Shown: positions 10,270-20,505 of the stretch, piece by piece
Layout of the letters: each line of letters starts with the position of its first letter
How positions within the stretch are numbered: position 1 is the stretch's first letter
NCBI GenBank assembly: GCA_025465535.1
Contig: JAODMY010000018.1
Span: forward strand, 1 to 64,000
Direction: 5' to 3'
Length of the DNA: 64,000 nt
Source: Glaciihabitans sp.
GTDB taxonomy: Bacteria > Actinomycetota > Actinomycetes > Actinomycetales > Microbacteriaceae
Program-made: the position numbers and the translations under genes
Notes under the pieces: generated by a model
Seen by the model: the letters and a program-made list of their open reading frames with translations, nothing else
Database searches by the model: none
What the model was told of the DNA's origin: nothing

Positions 10270-10326
10270 CAACAATTTGGAACTCACTGCCGGAGTACTT
10301 AGAGTTCCATATATTGTTGCGGCAGT
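10270..10326. promoter_or_regulatory. Nested inverted repeats in the region upstream of the second ABC cluster
   Basis: CAACAAT-TT-GGAACTC (10270-10285) against GAGTTCC-ATAT-ATTGTTG (10302-10319); loop ACTGCCG (10286-10292) also complementary to CGGCAGT (10320-10326). Confidence 0.5.
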
Positions 10327-10436
10327 ACGTCCGTGGCGATCAACGTCAAAAGTAGTACGAACGCCGTGTTACGCGTTGTGCCCGGCCCTGGGGTCGGTCG
10401 CACCTCCCGCACTAAACAAGAAATGAGTCACCATCG

Positions 10437-11444
10437 ATGTCTCTGCCAAAGGGTGAACTCGAGGTGGTAGGGGAATCCGAGCAAGTCGCGCTCGATAGTT
10501 CCGAGCAGGGTCCGAGATCGATCGCCGGTCGTTCGCTGTGGGCCATTGCGTGGCGTCGACTCAGGCGCAATAAGGCTGCTCTTGTTTCCGGAGTGATCAT
10601 CATCATCCTGGTTATCGTTGCTGTCTTCGCCGGAGTACTCACCAATCTCTACGGCCACAGCTATCTGACCCAGCACAACACTGCTCCCAACTCGCTGCTC
10701 GACCCGGCGACCAACATGCCTCTCGGTGCCTTCGGAGGCATCAGTTCGACACACTGGCTCGGCGTGACGCCGGTCCTCGGCCAGGACATCCTGTCGATGC
10801 TCATGTTCGGTGCGCGCTCGTCGCTCATCATTGCGAGCCTCTCGACGGCGCTGTCTCTGCTTCTCGGCGTCAGTCTCGGCCTGATTGCCGGCTATTTCCG
10901 CGGGTGGGCCGACACAGTGATCTCCCGCACGATGGACGTTCTGCTGTCATTCCCGACCCTCCTCCTGTCGATCTCACTCATCACGGTCGTCTCGTTCATC
11001 ACCACGAGCTTGCTGGTGAGATTCTGCGTCATCATCTTCGTTCTCGGTTTCTTCGGGTTCCCATACATCGGGCGGATCGTGCGCGGCCAGGTGCTCTCGA
11101 TTCGTGAGAAAGAATTCGTGGATGCGGCACGCAGCCTCGGAGCATCCAACGGCTGGATCATGGCCAAGGAGATCATCCCGAACGTCATCGGTCCGATCCT
11201 CGTGTACACGACCCTGACTATCCCGAACTACATGCTTGGTGAGGCGGGGCTGTCCTACCTCGGTGTCGGCCTCAATCCACCGACCGCATCCTGGGGCCAG
11301 ATGCTCTCAGATGCCGGAAACTACTTCCAGATCGACCCGATGTACCTCTTCCTCCCAGGGCTTGCAATTTTCATCTCAGTGATGGCCTTCAACATTTTTG
11401 GTGATGGCTTGCGCGACGCCCTAGACCCGAAATCAACCCGATGA
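10437..11444 (+). CDS. ABC transporter permease (DppC/OppC-like)
   Basis: Motif REKEFVDAARSLGASNGWIMAKEIIPNVIGP; N-terminal RRLRRNKAALVSG; DPKSTR C-terminus. Confidence 0.93.
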   Translation: MSLPKGELEVVGESEQVALDSSEQGPRSIAGRSLWAIAWRRLRRNKAALVSGVIIIILVIVAVFAGVLTNLYGHSYLTQHNTAPNSLLDPATNMPLGAFGGISSTHWLGVTPVLGQDILSMLMFGARSSLIIASLSTALSLLLGVSLGLIAGYFRGWADTVISRTMDVLLSFPTLLLSISLITVVSFITTSLLVRFCVIIFVLGFFGFPYIGRIVRGQVLSIREKEFVDAARSLGASNGWIMAKEIIPNVIGPILVYTTLTIPNYMLGEAGLSYLGVGLNPPTASWGQMLSDAGNYFQIDPMYLFLPGLAIFISVMAFNIFGDGLRDALDPKSTR

Positions 11445-11562
11445 TTTCCCAAGACGTTCGAACCCCTCGGCACGGCACCACGGCCGGAGACGCTCGGCGG
11501 AGCCGCAAGGCTTACTCCCTCGCAGCAGATGCTGCACTTCACAGCTAGAAAGGACTCTTTCC

Positions 11563-13317
11563 TTGAAGATCAAGATCAAGGGCATCGCTGTAATCAGCGT
11601 TGTCGTGGCGGGAGCATTGCTCCTCGCCGGGTGCGCCAGTGGCGGCACCTCGGGTGGTTCCTCGTCGAGCGGAAGCTCCACTTTTAACGAGGCAGTCGAC
11701 GGAGTTGTCAACCCTTCTACCGTTCAGGGCGGGACGCTGAAACTCCTCTCTTCGACGGACTGTGACTCGTGGGATCCGGCGCGTACCTACTACGGATGGT
11801 GCTGGAACATGCAGCGCATCTTCACGCGTTCACTCATCGGCTACAAGACGGTCAACGGCACGACGCCGGTTCTGGCCCCAGACCTTGCTACCACGATGGG
11901 CACGCACAACGCCGACTTCACCAAGTGGACCTACACCCTCAAGTCGGGCCTGAAGTGGTCTGACGGCAAGCCGATCACGACGATGGACGTCAAGTACGGC
12001 ATCGAGCGCCTCTTCGCGCAGGACGTCATCAACGGTGGCCCGTCGTCGTACTTCCTCGCGACGATCGCTCATCCTGCCAACTACGCCGGACCGTACAAGG
12101 ATGGCGACCTGAGCAGCATCCAGACGACGAGCGACACCATCACGTTCAACCTGTCGACGCCGTACTCGGACTTCAACTACCTGATGGCCATGTCGGCAGC
12201 ATCCCCAGTGCCGTACAAGACCGAGGGCGGCACCGGCTTTGTCGGCGCCAACTACACGAAGCACCCGATGGCGTCGGGCCCGTACGAGATCCAGTCGTAC
12301 ACCCCGAACCAGTCGATCACCTTCGTGCGCAACAAGTACTGGAAGCAGTCGACCGACACGATCCGACACCCGCTCGCTAGCAAGATCGTTCTGACGATCG
12401 ACTCGAGCGCAGCCGACATCGACAGCAAGCTGAAGGCCGGAACGTACGATGCCCGCGCCGACAACTCGATTGGGACGACTCTGCAGCAGCAGATTCTCAC
12501 CCAGCCGGCCCTCAAGAAGTACGCAGACAACCCCACAACGGCGTTCACGCGTTACTTCTCGATCGCACCGTCGGTGATCCCGAACGTGTACTGCCGCGAG
12601 GCGATCTTCTACGCGACCAACAAGGCGGCACTCGTGCAGGCCTTCGGTGGCACGACCGCTGGTACGGCCGCTGGTTCCATGACCCCGCCGACCATCGCTG
12701 GACACAGCGATACCGCGAACATGTACCCGGATGGTGCGAACAACACCGGTAATATCAAGGCGGCAAAGGCTGCTCTCGTAAAGTGTGGCAAGCCGACCGG
12801 ATTCTCGACCAAGCTCGCGTACAACACACCGAGTGAGACCGGCCCCAAGGTGTTCTCGGCAATGCAGACCGCGCTCGCGCGTGTCGGCATCACGGTCACC
12901 GCGGCTCCCGCCGCGACGGCCAGCTACTACAGCACCTACATCGGTTCGCCTGCGAACATCAAGAACCAGGGTCTCGGCATTGCCGTTGCAGCCTGGGGCG
13001 CCGACTTCCCGACCGGTTACGGTTTCTGGAACTCGATCGCCAACGGTGCGTCCATCATCCCAACGGGTAACACGGACTACCCGAGCCTGAACGACCCGAC
13101 CGTCAACAAGATCCTCGACGCGGCTCCTGCTGGCAAGGCGACGGATGCGGACTTCCGCACCCTCGACGACGCGGTCATGAAGCAGGCGGTGTACCTGCCG
13201 ATTCTGTTCGGCAAGTCGCTGTACTACCGCAACCCTCGCCTGACGAACGTCACCTCGGACAACGCTCTCGCGTTCGGTCTGTATGACTTCGTCAACGTGG
13301 GTGTCGGCGGCAAGTAA
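11563..13317 (+). CDS. ABC transporter substrate-binding lipoprotein, family 5
   Basis: Lipobox LAGC; KSGLKWSDGKPITTMDVKYGIERLF; TTG start preceded by AAAGGA. Confidence 0.92.
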   Translation: MKIKIKGIAVISVVVAGALLLAGCASGGTSGGSSSSGSSTFNEAVDGVVNPSTVQGGTLKLLSSTDCDSWDPARTYYGWCWNMQRIFTRSLIGYKTVNGTTPVLAPDLATTMGTHNADFTKWTYTLKSGLKWSDGKPITTMDVKYGIERLFAQDVINGGPSSYFLATIAHPANYAGPYKDGDLSSIQTTSDTITFNLSTPYSDFNYLMAMSAASPVPYKTEGGTGFVGANYTKHPMASGPYEIQSYTPNQSITFVRNKYWKQSTDTIRHPLASKIVLTIDSSAADIDSKLKAGTYDARADNSIGTTLQQQILTQPALKKYADNPTTAFTRYFSIAPSVIPNVYCREAIFYATNKAALVQAFGGTTAGTAAGSMTPPTIAGHSDTANMYPDGANNTGNIKAAKAALVKCGKPTGFSTKLAYNTPSETGPKVFSAMQTALARVGITVTAAPAATASYYSTYIGSPANIKNQGLGIAVAAWGADFPTGYGFWNSIANGASIIPTGNTDYPSLNDPTVNKILDAAPAGKATDADFRTLDDAVMKQAVYLPILFGKSLYYRNPRLTNVTSDNALAFGLYDFVNVGVGGK

Positions 13318-13333
13318 ACGCTCTAACCCAATC

Positions 13334-13367
13334 GGTGGTCGGCCGGGGGAAACCCCGGCCGGCCACC
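13334..13367. repeat. Intercistronic stem-loop between substrate-binding protein and permease genes
   Basis: GGTGGTCGGCCGGGG-GAAA-CCCCGGCCGGCCACC; 15-bp stem with one G:T-type imperfection and a tetraloop. Confidence 0.75.
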
Positions 13368-13386
13368 TCCATTACGAAAACAGGTC

Positions 13387-14391
13387 ATGGTCCGATTTAT
13401 TATCGTCCGAGTGCTGGGCGCCATCGTCGTGGTGTGGATCGTCAGCGTCGTCACATTCCTCATCTTCCAGCTCGGGCCGACGCTTACCCACACGTCGCCG
13501 GTGTACTACTACGTTGGCAAGATCCCGCCGACGGCAGAGGGCTTGAAGCTCCTCACGGACCGCTTTGGCTTTAATCTTCCGCTCTACGCGCAGTACTGGC
13601 ACTTCCTTTCCGGGATCCTCTTCGGGCAGTCCATCACCGATGGCGTGAGTGCCCCGATTCCGTGTCCATCGCCGTGCTTCGGATATTCCTTCCGACAGAA
13701 CGAACTCGTCGGGAACATGCTTTTGCAGGCCGCACCAGTGAGCATCAGCCTCGCTGCGGGTGCCGCAATCCTCTGGCTCATCGGCGGCGTCACCGTCGGC
13801 ACCATCTCGGCGCTTCGTCCAGGTTCGGTCATCGACCGAATCGGCATGACCGGCTCGCTGGCCGCCGTCTCTCTTCCCATCTTCTTCACCGGCCCGATCC
13901 TGCTCCTGATCTTCGAATATCAGCTCGGCTGGCTGCCGGATGTGGCGTATGCGCCGATTAGCCAGGATCCACTTCAGTGGCTGAAGAGCATGATCCTGCC
14001 CTGGATTGCACTGGCATTCCTCTTCGCCGCCCTCTACGCGAGGCTCACCCGGTCGAACATGCTCGAAACCATGGGTGAGGATTACATCAGGACCGCTCGT
14101 GCGAAAGGCCTCAGCCAGCGAACGGTTGTACTCAAGCACGGCCTAAGGGCAGCGCTGACCCCGATCGTCACCATCTTCGGCATCGACGTCGGAACGCTCA
14201 TCGGTACCACGGTGATTACCGAGACCGTGTTCAACCTGAGGGGGCTCGGCTTCCTGTCGATCCAGTCCATTCAGAACGAAGACCTGCCGGTCATCATGGG
14301 CGTGACGATTGTGGCCGCGGTCGCACTCGTCATCGCCAACCTCATCGTCGACATCCTCTACGCGGTCATCGACCCGCGTGTGACGGTCTAG
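13387..14391 (+). CDS. ABC transporter permease (DppB/OppB-like)
   Basis: Motif GEDYIRTARAKGLSQRTVVLKHGLRAALTPIVT; DPRVTV C-terminus. Confidence 0.93.
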   Translation: MVRFIIVRVLGAIVVVWIVSVVTFLIFQLGPTLTHTSPVYYYVGKIPPTAEGLKLLTDRFGFNLPLYAQYWHFLSGILFGQSITDGVSAPIPCPSPCFGYSFRQNELVGNMLLQAAPVSISLAAGAAILWLIGGVTVGTISALRPGSVIDRIGMTGSLAAVSLPIFFTGPILLLIFEYQLGWLPDVAYAPISQDPLQWLKSMILPWIALAFLFAALYARLTRSNMLETMGEDYIRTARAKGLSQRTVVLKHGLRAALTPIVTIFGIDVGTLIGTTVITETVFNLRGLGFLSIQSIQNEDLPVIMGVTIVAAVALVIANLIVDILYAVIDPRVTV

Positions 14392-14413
14392 GCGCGGAAA
14401 GGCATTACCTAGC

Positions 14414-15484
14414 ATGTCCATAACCTCGGTTAGCACTTCCCCGGTCGCTTCGGAGACCGACGACCAGCCGTTCCTTCGGGTCAAAGACCTTCGGGTGCAC
14501 TTCAAGACGGATGATGGAATCGTCAAGAGCGTCGACGGCTTGACCTTCGATCTCAAACGCGGAGAGATTCTCGGCATCGTCGGCGAATCCGGATCGGGCA
14601 AGTCGGTCACCAGCCAGGCCATCATGGGCCTCCACAAGAACTCGAACGCCCGGATCACCGGCGAGATCTGGCTCGACGGCAAAGAGCTCGTTGGCGCGAG
14701 CGAAGAAGAAGTCCGTCAGATGCGCGGCAGCGAGATGGGAATGATCTTCCAGGACCCGCTGTCGGCGCTGCACCCCTTCTACACGGTTGGCGCGCAGATC
14801 AGCGAAGCCTTCATGGTGCACAACAAGGTTTCCAAGAAGGAAGCCCGCGCGCAGACCGTCGAGATGCTCAAGAAGGTCGGCATCCCGAACGCGGCGGATC
14901 GCTACGGCGACTATCCGCACCAGTTCTCCGGCGGTATGCGCCAGCGCGCCATGATCGCGATGGCGCTGATCTGCCAGCCCAAACTCCTGATCGCTGACGA
15001 GCCGACAACGGCGCTTGATGTCACGGTCCAGGCGCAGATCCTTGAGCTGATCAAGTCGCTGCACGAGGAGCTCAACTCCGCGGTCATCCTCATCACGCAC
15101 GATCTGGGTGTCGTGGCGGAGACCTGTGACAAGGTGCTCGTCATGTACGGCGGCCAGTGCGTTGAGAAGGGTCTCGTCGATGACCTGTTCTACGCGCCGG
15201 AGATGCCCTACACGTGGGGACTTCTGCGCTCGATGCCTCGCATGGACAGGGACAGGCAGTCAAGGCTCCTTCCAATCCCCGGCCAGCCGCCGTCGCTCAT
15301 CAACATTCCCAAGGGCTGCGTGTTCAACACGCGCTGCCCGTTCTCGGATCGCGTCGAGGGAGGCCAGTGCTTCACCAAGCATCCCGAACTCCTTGACACC
15401 GCGCCGAATCACGAAGTGCGGTGCCACATTCCGTCCGAGGAACGCAGGGAAATTCTGCGCACCGAGATCCTGCCGACGCTGTAA
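14414..15484 (+). CDS. ABC transporter ATP-binding protein (OppD/DppD-like)
   Basis: [34 protein letters not shown]-terminal CVFNTRCPF motif. Confidence 0.95.
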   Translation: MSITSVSTSPVASETDDQPFLRVKDLRVHFKTDDGIVKSVDGLTFDLKRGEILGIVGESGSGKSVTSQAIMGLHKNSNARITGEIWLDGKELVGASEEEVRQMRGSEMGMIFQDPLSALHPFYTVGAQISEAFMVHNKVSKKEARAQTVEMLKKVGIPNAADRYGDYPHQFSGGMRQRAMIAMALICQPKLLIADEPTTALDVTVQAQILELIKSLHEELNSAVILITHDLGVVAETCDKVLVMYGGQCVEKGLVDDLFYAPEMPYTWGLLRSMPRMDRDRQSRLLPIPGQPPSLINIPKGCVFNTRCPFSDRVEGGQCFTKHPELLDTAPNHEVRCHIPSEERREILRTEILPTL

Positions 15485-15513
15485 CGCGCGCAAGCCCAGA
15501 GAGAATCGTCAAT

Positions 15514-16590
15514 ATGAGTGAAAACGTGAGCCACGCAACGGCAGATAGGGCAGAATCACTGCTCACTGTCCACAACGTGACTAAGTATTTTCCGGGTGGT
15601 GGAGGCACCTTCGGTCGCCACGGCAGGCCCATCAGGGCGGTCGACGGCGTCTCGTTCGACCTCGCCCAGGGTGAGACCCTCGGCCTCGTTGGAGAATCCG
15701 GAAGTGGAAAGTCGACTCTCGGCCGGGTGATTAGCAAGCTGGTTGAGCCAACGGCCGGTGAGATCAGCTTCAACGGTCGTGACATCGCCGGGCTCAAGCC
15801 GCGCGAGATGAAGCAGTACCGGCGCGAGATCCAGATGATCTTCCAGGATCCGTTCTCGTCCCTCAATCCGCGACACACGATTGGGACGATCGTCGGTGCG
15901 CCTTTCCGCATCCAGAAGGTCAAGCCCAAGCTCGGTATCAAGGCCGAGGTGCAGTCGATGATGGAGCGCGTCGGGTTGAATCCCGAGCACTACAACCGCT
16001 ACCCGCACGAATTCTCCGGTGGCCAGCGCCAGCGCATCGGGATTGCCCGTGCCCTCGCTTTGCGGCCAAAACTCATCGTCTGCGATGAGCCCGTGTCCGC
16101 TCTCGACGTTTCCGTGCAGGCGCAGGTAATCAACCTGCTGGAAGACCTGCAGACCGAGTTCGGTGTCGCATTCATGTTTATTGCGCACGATCTTTCCGTG
16201 GTGCGCCACATCGCCGACCGTGTTGCCGTGATGTACCTCGGCAAGCTCATGGAGGTCACCGACCGCGACACGCTGTACTCTGAGCCGCTGCATCCGTACA
16301 CGCACGCGCTCATGTCTGCCGTGCCGGTTCCCGATCCGCACAAGGAGCAGCGTCGCGAGCGCATCCTTCTTACCGGCGATCTGCCGAGCCCGAGCAATCC
16401 GCCATCGGGATGCGTTTTCCACACGCGCTGCCCCAAGTATCGTCTTGAGCTCACCGACGATCAGAAGACGCTCTGCCGTACCGAGGCGCCGGTGCTCGAG
16501 GAAAAGGTGCCAGGCCACGAGGTCTACTGCCACTTCCCGGCGCCGCGTTCGGGCCTGACCGCCGTTCTGAAGACCGGCGCCGCGGCCTGA
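15514..16590 (+). CDS. ABC transporter ATP-binding protein (OppF/DppF-like)
   Basis: [47 protein letters not shown] 15514 preferred over 15421, which lies inside the preceding gene. Confidence 0.95.
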   Translation: MSENVSHATADRAESLLTVHNVTKYFPGGGGTFGRHGRPIRAVDGVSFDLAQGETLGLVGESGSGKSTLGRVISKLVEPTAGEISFNGRDIAGLKPREMKQYRREIQMIFQDPFSSLNPRHTIGTIVGAPFRIQKVKPKLGIKAEVQSMMERVGLNPEHYNRYPHEFSGGQRQRIGIARALALRPKLIVCDEPVSALDVSVQAQVINLLEDLQTEFGVAFMFIAHDLSVVRHIADRVAVMYLGKLMEVTDRDTLYSEPLHPYTHALMSAVPVPDPHKEQRRERILLTGDLPSPSNPPSGCVFHTRCPKYRLELTDDQKTLCRTEAPVLEEKVPGHEVYCHFPAPRSGLTAVLKTGAAA

Positions 16591-16643
16591 GTGCGGGGCG
16601 GTTCCCTACGGCTCGCGCTGAGTCGTAGTACGCTGCCCGGGAA

Positions 16644-18428
16644 ATGAAAGCCGGTCGAGCTGCAGCAGTGGCCGTCCTTGCGATCCTTGCGATGACGGTG
16701 ACAGCGTGCACGACGGCGCCTCGGGTCGTCAAGCACTCGGCGGTCGCGGTTGCGGTCACGGAACCGTTCACCTCATATAACGCGGAGACCTCGTTTGGTG
16801 CGACGACCACCAACGAGGAAATCGCCTACGCGACCAACTCCAACTTCGTGTACTACGACGACAACTCGAAGCTGCGCGCGGATACCTCGTTCGGTACGGT
16901 GCGCCAGGTGGACAGCTCGCCTCTGCGGGTCACCTATGCGGTTGCTCAGGGCGTGAAATGGTCCGACGGAGTTCGAGTCAGCAACGCCGACCTGCTGCTT
17001 GCCTGGGCCGCAGGTTCCGGCGCGCTGAACACCGCGGGGTTTGATCCGAGGAAATTCGTCGCGGCGAACGGAAGCATCACGAAGAGTTTCCCGAAGGATG
17101 TCGTCTGGTTCGACGACCGGACACCCGGCGGCCTGCAGTACGCGAAGGCGCCACCAACTCTCGGCGCGAACCATCGTTCGATGACCCTGAACTACGACTC
17201 GTTCTACATCGGCTGGAAGTCGGCACTCGAGATCGGACTTCCCGCCCACATCGTTGCGGAAAAGGCTTTCGGTCTCACCTCGGCGTCAGCGGCGGATGCC
17301 GCCCTCATTGCCGCCATCACGACGAACAACACGGCAAAACTCGCGCTGGTCTCGCGGGTCTGGAACTCCGCCTTCACCGTGTCGGCAGGCAAACTCGATC
17401 CGGCACTGCTGGTCGGTGACGGACCGTACAAGATCTCGGCAGTCGATCCGGACGGTTCGGTGACCCTCGTCGCCAACACGAGGTACAGCGGAACACATCG
17501 GCCGAGGATCGCGACCATCACGACCCGGGTGCTCGCGAACGCGAAGAAGCAGGTCGCCGCGCTGAACGCGGGAACCGTTGACGTGATCACGCCGACCGCC
17601 ACAGCGGCAACCGTGAAATCCCTCATCAATCTGAAGAAGATCACGATCGCGAGTGGCTACGACGCGAGCTTCGAGCATCTCGACCTGCAGTTCTCCCACA
17701 GCAAGAATGGCACGTTCGATAATCCGGTGCTTCGAGCGGCGTTCCTCAAGGCGGTTCCGCGAGCGCAGATCGTCAGCCAGATCGCCGGATCCATCCAGGA
17801 GGAGACGTCGCCGCGGGCATCCTTCATGCTGTTTCCGGGGACAGCCGATTATCAGGCCGCGATTGCGGACAACGGATCTCAGGCCTACTCTTCCGTGGAC
17901 ATCCCGGCCGCGGCCGCCCTCCTGAAGTCGGTCAAGGCGCAGCACCCCACCGTGTGCATCCTCTTCGATTCGGCCAACCCGACCCGCGCGGCCGAGTTCG
18001 CCCTGATCAAGGCGTCGGAGGAGAAAGCCGGATTCAGCGTCACCGACTGTTCGAGTCCGACGTGGCTTTCACAGCTCGGCAAACCCGGCGCATACGATGC
18101 CTCGATCTTCGCCTGGCGGTCGACGAGTTCTGCCGTGACCATGGCGACGCCACGCCTGCACTCCGGTGGCCTCGGCCAGAACTACAACTTCTACGCGAGC
18201 TCGGTGACGGACAAACTGCTCGACACGCTCGCGCAGACGACCGAATCCGCCCAACAGAACGAAATCATGACCGAGATCGACCATCAGTTGTACTCGGATG
18301 GGTACGGACTTCCGCTGTTCCAGTTGCCGTCACTGACCGCGTTTCGCACCACCGTCGCCGGGATCAAGCGCTCCCCATTCGCCCCGGGCGTCTTCTGGAA
18401 TATCTGGGATTGGCGTCCAACCGCGTAG
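16644..18428 (+). CDS. Family 5 substrate-binding-like lipoprotein; possibly LpqW-like given its position beside typA
   Basis: Lipobox MTVTAC; GVKWSDGVRVSNADLLLAW; divergent from the other two binding proteins; immediately upstream of typA. Confidence 0.8.
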   Translation: MKAGRAAAVAVLAILAMTVTACTTAPRVVKHSAVAVAVTEPFTSYNAETSFGATTTNEEIAYATNSNFVYYDDNSKLRADTSFGTVRQVDSSPLRVTYAVAQGVKWSDGVRVSNADLLLAWAAGSGALNTAGFDPRKFVAANGSITKSFPKDVVWFDDRTPGGLQYAKAPPTLGANHRSMTLNYDSFYIGWKSALEIGLPAHIVAEKAFGLTSASAADAALIAAITTNNTAKLALVSRVWNSAFTVSAGKLDPALLVGDGPYKISAVDPDGSVTLVANTRYSGTHRPRIATITTRVLANAKKQVAALNAGTVDVITPTATAATVKSLINLKKITIASGYDASFEHLDLQFSHSKNGTFDNPVLRAAFLKAVPRAQIVSQIAGSIQEETSPRASFMLFPGTADYQAAIADNGSQAYSSVDIPAAAALLKSVKAQHPTVCILFDSANPTRAAEFALIKASEEKAGFSVTDCSSPTWLSQLGKPGAYDASIFAWRSTSSAVTMATPRLHSGGLGQNYNFYASSVTDKLLDTLAQTTESAQQNEIMTEIDHQLYSDGYGLPLFQLPSLTAFRTTVAGIKRSPFAPGVFWNIWDWRPTA

Positions 18429-18444
18429 ATCCGGGACTATCCGT

Positions 18445-18524
18445 TAGACTGGCACGGCAGGAATCCACTGATGCGATCCTGCGCGCCCAGACTTCTCATC
18501 GCAGCGATCGTTCGCTGCCGTGCC
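18445..18524 (+). promoter_or_regulatory. Putative typA promoter (-10 TAGACT) and start of structured leader with a 10-bp inverted repeat
   Basis: TAGACT at 18445-18450; GGCACGGCAG (18451-18460) and exact reverse complement CTGCCGTGCC (18515-18524). Confidence 0.45.
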
Positions 18525-18586
18525 GCTGATGATCATTCATCGCGAGCTGCGAGACGCGCTATCCACGAATTCAAGGACAAAATCTG

Positions 18587-20494
18587 ATGGCTATCGCCAC
18601 TCGTAACGACCTGCGCAATGTCGCTATCGTCGCACACGTCGACCACGGCAAGACCACGCTCGTCGACGCCATGCTGCGCCAGACCAACTCGTTTGCTGCG
18701 CACGCGCATCTCGAAGAGCGCGCGATGGACTCCAACGACCTGGAGCGCGAGAAGGGCATCACGATTCTCGCGAAGAACACCGCGGTCTCGTACGAGGGCA
18801 TTCACGCAAGCGGTGGCCCGGTCACGATCAACGTGATCGACACCCCGGGCCACGCCGACTTCGGTGGCGAAGTCGAGCGCGGGCTGTCCATGGTGGATGG
18901 CGTTGTGCTCCTGGTCGACGCCTCGGAGGGCCCGCTGCCGCAGACGCGCTTCGTGCTGCGCAAGGCGCTCGAGGCCAAGCTTCCGGTCATCCTGCTCGTC
19001 AACAAGACGGACCGTCCGGATGCCCGCATCGATGAGGTCGTCTCCGAGTCGCAGGATCTGCTGCTCGGACTCGCCTCCGACATGGTGGACGACGTCCCCG
19101 ACCTCGATATCGACGCGATTCTCGACGTTCCCGTGGTCTACGCATCCGGCCGTAACGGTGCCGCGAGCTGGAACAAGCCGGAGAACGGCGAGCTGCCGGA
19201 CAACGACGATCTCGAGCCGCTGTTCGACGCCATCCTCAAGCACATTCCGGCGCCGACCTACGACGACGAGCACCCGCTTCAGGCTCACGTCACCAACCTC
19301 GACGCGTCTCCGTTCCTCGGCCGTCTTGCGCTCCTGCGTGTCTTCAATGGAACAATCAAGAAGGGCCAGACGGTCGCCTGGGTCAAGCACGACGGCAGCG
19401 TTGCCAACGTGCGCGTGACCGAGCTGCTGATCACGAAGGCGCTCGATCGCTTCCCGACCGACTCCGCGGGTCCCGGTGACATCGTCGCCGTCGCCGGTTT
19501 CGAAGACATCACGATCGGTGAGACCCTCGCCGACCCCAACGACGTTCGCCCGCTGCCGACCATCACGGTCGACGACCCGGCCATCTCGATGACGATCGGC
19601 ACCAACACGAGCCCGATGATCGGCAAGATCAAGGGCCACAAGCTCACCGCCCGCATGGTCAAGGATCGCCTCGACCGCGAGCTCATCGGTAACGTCTCGA
19701 TCAAGCTCGTCGACATCGGCCGTCCGGATGCCTGGGAGATCCAGGGCCGTGGAGAGCTCGCCCTCGCCATCCTCGTCGAGCAGATGCGTCGCGAAGGCTT
19801 CGAGCTCACGGTCGGCAAGCCGCAGGTGGTCACCAAGCACGTCAACGGCAAGGTGCACGAGCCGTTCGAGCACCTGACGATCGATGCTCCGGACGATTAC
19901 CTCGGCGCCATCACGCAGCTTCTTGCCGCTCGCAAGGGCCGCATGGAGAGCATGAGCAACCACGGCACCGGTTGGGTCCGCATGGAGTTCATCGTCCCGT
20001 CGCGTGGCCTCATCGGCTTCCGCACGGAGTTCCTCACGATCACGCGCGGCGCCGGCATCGCGAACGCCGTCTCGCACGGCTACGAGCCCTGGGCGGGCGA
20101 GATCACCACGCGCGTCAACGGATCCATCGTTGCCGACCGTTCAGGCGTTGCCACCCCGTTCGCCATGACGGCACTGCAGGAACGCATGTCGTTCTTCGTC
20201 GAGCCGACCCAGGAGGTCTACGAGGGCATGGTCGTCGGCGAGAACTCGCGTGCGGACGACATGGACGTCAACATCACGAAGGAGAAGCAGCTGACCAACA
20301 TGCGCCAGTCGACCTCCGACGTGTTCGAGCGGATGACGCCATCTCGTCGCCTGACGCTCGAGGAATGCCTCGAGTTCGCCCGCGAAGACGAGTGTGTCGA
20401 AGTGACGCCCGAGTTCGTGCGCATCCGCAAGGTCGAGTTGGATGCCAACTCGCGTGCACGTGCGACCTCGCGTCTCAAGAAGCAGAACGCGTAA
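18587..20494 (+). CDS. typA: Ribosome-associated GTPase TypA/BipA
   Basis: G1 [48 protein letters not shown]; BipA C-terminus. Confidence 0.97.
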   Translation: MAIATRNDLRNVAIVAHVDHGKTTLVDAMLRQTNSFAAHAHLEERAMDSNDLEREKGITILAKNTAVSYEGIHASGGPVTINVIDTPGHADFGGEVERGLSMVDGVVLLVDASEGPLPQTRFVLRKALEAKLPVILLVNKTDRPDARIDEVVSESQDLLLGLASDMVDDVPDLDIDAILDVPVVYASGRNGAASWNKPENGELPDNDDLEPLFDAILKHIPAPTYDDEHPLQAHVTNLDASPFLGRLALLRVFNGTIKKGQTVAWVKHDGSVANVRVTELLITKALDRFPTDSAGPGDIVAVAGFEDITIGETLADPNDVRPLPTITVDDPAISMTIGTNTSPMIGKIKGHKLTARMVKDRLDRELIGNVSIKLVDIGRPDAWEIQGRGELALAILVEQMRREGFELTVGKPQVVTKHVNGKVHEPFEHLTIDAPDDYLGAITQLLAARKGRMESMSNHGTGWVRMEFIVPSRGLIGFRTEFLTITRGAGIANAVSHGYEPWAGEITTRVNGSIVADRSGVATPFAMTALQERMSFFVEPTQEVYEGMVVGENSRADDMDVNITKEKQLTNMRQSTSDVFERMTPSRRLTLEECLEFAREDECVEVTPEFVRIRKVELDANSRARATSRLKKQNA

Positions 20495-20505
20495 CTTCAG
20501 CTGCC

